Positions 5,274 through 6,841 of a stretch of DNA of 6,841 nt are shown here, one piece after another. The notes under the pieces were generated by a model. The model searched no databases. It was not told where the DNA came from and saw nothing but the letters and a program-made list of their open reading frames with translations. The position numbers and the translations under genes are program-made. Origin of the DNA: Parvibaculum sp. (GTDB lineage Bacteria; Pseudomonadota; Alphaproteobacteria; Parvibaculales; Parvibaculaceae). Position 1 is the first letter of the stretch. Each line of letters begins with the position of its first letter. The DNA lies in the NCBI GenBank assembly GCA_020062605.1, contig JAGUWA010000261.1, positions 1-6,841 on the forward strand. The letters run 5' to 3'.

Positions 5274-6380
5274 TCATTCAACGACCAGTTGGAACTGACG
5301 CCTCGTCAGGCGCGGGTAGGGCGGGAAATCCGCAAGCAGCTCCCCGCCCGTTTGTTTTAGCATGGAAAGGACGGCCTCGCGCTCGCTTCCGCGCAACGAG
5401 GCGAGAAAATCGAGCGGCCTTTGCAGCATCCAGAGGTCGAAGGTGAAGATCGCGCGCTTGTCGCGCGCTCCTTCGAGTTCGAACTCATGCATGCCGAGCG
5501 CGCGCGGCAGCGGTTGCTTGCCCGCGATGAGTTCGGGATGTGCCTCCACATGCGCCGTCAGCGCCTCTGCCGTCTTGAGAAGCACCGGCAGATATTCCCG
5601 CGCGATCCGTGCAAGGACGGGCTTGAGCGTCTCGGGCACTTCGTCCTGCCCGAGAAACGCGCCGCCCTTCGGATGCGGCGGCTTCGTCATGCGCTGCACC
5701 CATTCGGCGACTTTCGGCGCAAGCCTCTTCATGATCTCGCCGGAAGCCGGGTCGCGGTATTGATGCGCATAGAGCGGCCCGTAAAGGCCGAAATCGGCGA
5801 TCGAAGGCCGTGTGCCGAAGAGGAAATCGTGCTTCGCAAAATGCGCGTCGAGTTCGGCAAGAAGCCCCTCATAGGATGTCTCGATGGCCGGCCCCGTCAC
5901 CGGCGTCACGCCCAGCGCCGGCAGCGCGCCCGCGAAGGGCTTCGCCGTTTCCTCGCCCACGGCGCGCTGTCCCGCTTCGTCGAGGTCGGGGCGCGACAGC
6001 CGTCCGAATTCGGAGATCGCGAAGTCCCGGTTCTTCGTCCAGCGGTAATGCATGGCCGGCATCTTCAGCCATTCATCCGCCCACGTTTCGATGAGAAGCG
6101 CCGCGAATTTCTGCTTCGCGCCTTCGGGATAGATCGTCGGCTCGGGAAACCGCGCCTCGAAATGGTCGATGATCTCGCTCGAATCCTGCCATGTCTCGTC
6201 TTCCGGCGTCACGACGACGGGGATCACCGGCCAGCCGACGCGGGCGAGGATCACGTTGCGATAGATCTCGCGCGTCGGCGTGATTTCCGAAAAGGGAATG
6301 CGCTTGTAGCGCATATAGGCGCGCACCTTGCCCGAGAAGTAGCTCACTTCCGCGCCGTAGAACTCATATCCCTTGGTCAT
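5274..6380 (-). CDS. Glutathione S-transferase-like protein with long C-terminal extension
   Basis: Residues 5-83 form a thioredoxin-like GST N-domain: YEFYGAEVSYFSGKVRAYM, the cis-Pro segment WPVIPVVV (Pro54) and the glutathione-contact QDSSEIIDHFE. Residues about 95-235 form the helical GST C-domain, with the characteristic GTRPSIADFGLYGPL (the Asp-containing N-capping box at 193-197). The protein is 368 residues, whereas ordinary GSTs are 200-230. The last 120 or so residues (about 250-368, including HEFELEGARDKRAIFTFDLWMLQRPLDFL) form an extra part that I do not recognise. No catalytic Cys is seen in the first strand-helix turn, where Ser13 or Tyr14 may act. It is cytoplasmic, with no signal peptide. 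It is the first gene of a probable operon with the ferritin-like gene, and a candidate promoter lies at 6440-6468. The substrate is unknown; an oxidative-stress role is suggested only by the neighbour. Confidence 0.85.
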   Translation of the reverse strand: MTKGYEFYGAEVSYFSGKVRAYMRYKRIPFSEITPTREIYRNVILARVGWPVIPVVVTPEDETWQDSSEIIDHFEARFPEPTIYPEGAKQKFAALLIETWADEWLKMPAMHYRWTKNRDFAISEFGRLSRPDLDEAGQRAVGEETAKPFAGALPALGVTPVTGPAIETSYEGLLAELDAHFAKHDFLFGTRPSIADFGLYGPLYAHQYRDPASGEIMKRLAPKVAEWVQRMTKPPHPKGGAFLGQDEVPETLKPVLARIAREYLPVLLKTAEALTAHVEAHPELIAGKQPLPRALGMHEFELEGARDKRAIFTFDLWMLQRPLDFLASLRGSEREAVLSMLKQTGGELLADFPPYPRLTRRQFQLVVE

Positions 6381-6439
6381 GATTTTCTTTCGTTCCCCGC
6401 GCGGCGCAAACCGGATGGGTGCGCTTTCAGCCCGTCGAA

Positions 6440-6468
6440 TTTCTATTCATTGGCACTAATAGTGTTAA
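6440..6468 (-). promoter_or_regulatory. Candidate promoter of the GST-EncFtn operon
   Basis: On the minus strand TTAACA (6468-6463) and TAGAAA (6445-6440) are 17 bases apart, matching 5 of 6 and 4 of 6 consensus positions. The predicted start is near 6433, leaving a leader of about 50 bases before the GST ATG at 6380. The stretch is clearly more AT-rich than its surroundings. Confidence 0.45.
6454..6464. promoter_or_regulatory. 11 bp palindrome within the GST promoter spacer
   Basis: CACTA-A-TAGTG is a perfect inverted repeat around a central A, lying between the candidate -35 and -10 elements and touching the -35. Its position suits a repressor site, but no regulator is identified here. Confidence 0.35.
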
Positions 6469-6486
6469 TTTATCCGCGATGCGCCC

Positions 6487-6841
6487 TCACCGGCCGAGAA
6501 CCTCTTTCGCTTCCGCACCCTTCAGCACGTCGAGATAGAGCGCCTGTCGGCACTGGTCGAGGCAGGCGATGATGTGGTTGGGTCTCTCCCCCTTCACATA
6601 GAAAAAGAGATTGTAGCGCATGCCGCCCACATTGCTCACGGCGTCGAGTTGCCACACCGCGTCATGCGAGGGCGCCTTGCCTCCGCCCGCCGCCGTCTCG
6701 ATAAGCGCTGCCGCCCGGGTGCGCCGTTCGCCCTCCAGCTTGCCACCCTCGAATGCCTGGAAGCGGATGTCGTAGCGCGCATCGAAGGCGCCGACGGAAG
6801 GCGGGGGAACGGCGCCGGGCGGCATGGCGAGAATGGAAACC
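6487..6841 (-). CDS. Hypothetical protein, probably 5'-truncated by the window edge
   Basis: I do not recognise this protein. The frame is open to the window end. An internal ATG at 6825 would give 112 residues, but no ribosome binding site precedes it and in-frame codons (VSILA) continue upstream, so the real start is probably outside. The visible part has a proline-rich beginning (MPPGAVPPPSVG), a mixed basic/acidic segment YDIRFQAFEGGKLEGERRTRAAALIE, and a hydrophobic-aromatic strand GGMRYNLFFYVKGE. It ends at HIIACLDQCRQALYLDVLKGAEAKEVLGR with two cysteines four residues apart. No membrane helix is seen in the visible part. It lies upstream of the GST-like gene on the same strand, with a 106-base gap containing a candidate promoter, so it is probably a separate transcription unit. 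Confidence 0.6.
   Translation of the reverse strand, partial: VSILAMPPGAVPPPSVGAFDARYDIRFQAFEGGKLEGERRTRAAALIETAAGGGKAPSHDAVWQLDAVSNVGGMRYNLFFYVKGERPNHIIACLDQCRQALYLDVLKGAEAKEVLGR

Noticed and set aside
5421..6572. 383-codon plus-strand frame opposite the GST-like gene.
   Set aside because: It lies antisense to a clear GST domain protein; its translation is Arg/His-rich noise with no ribosome binding site.

Overview
The window looks like chromosomal DNA of a GC-rich alphaproteobacterium. Codon third positions are strongly G/C, the encoded proteins are mostly CoA-thioester and hydrolase enzymes, and one intergenic gap carries a palindromic repeat (GTCATTGCGAG...CGAAGCAATCCAGG type) that I associate with alphaproteobacteria such as Parvibaculum. 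The genus is a guess from memory; the class is more secure.

Layout. (1) Bases 2-1445, plus strand: two tandem paralogous HotDog (4HBT-like) thioesterase-type genes. The first is cut by the window start; the second is a complete double-HotDog protein. (2) Bases 1446-1666: a gap holding a roughly 100 bp nested palindromic repeat. (3) Bases 1667-2733, plus: an acyl-CoA dehydrogenase gene broken by an internal deletion and frameshift near base 1909. (4) Bases 2734-3408, plus: a complete hicA-hicB toxin-antitoxin operon with an AT-rich promoter and a perfect 16 bp palindrome over its -10 element. (5) Bases 3427-4353, minus: an intact alpha/beta hydrolase, coupled to the remnant of a second alpha/beta hydrolase (4359 to about 4750, minus) that has lost its N-terminal half. 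(6) Immediately abutting it, on the plus strand, are the last 44 codons of a short-chain dehydrogenase (about 4742-4876). Two divergent genes have therefore both lost their 5' halves at one junction. (7) Bases 4877-4961: a hairpin and a fragment of the same repeat family. (8) Bases 4962-6380, minus: a probable two-gene operon of a long glutathione S-transferase-like protein followed by a 93-residue encapsulated-ferritin-like protein (EncFtn), with no encapsulin gene beside it. (9) Bases 6487-6841, minus: an unrecognised gene running off the window end.

Functionally the left half concerns acyl-CoA chemistry (thioesterases, acyl-CoA dehydrogenase), now partly broken. The right half pairs iron oxidation/storage with a GST-like protein. 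The most notable points are the EncFtn homologue with an intact metal site but no targeting tail and no shell gene nearby, the two deletion scars (real decay or misassembly), and the compact hicAB control region. I did not find a clearly new defence or mobile system.
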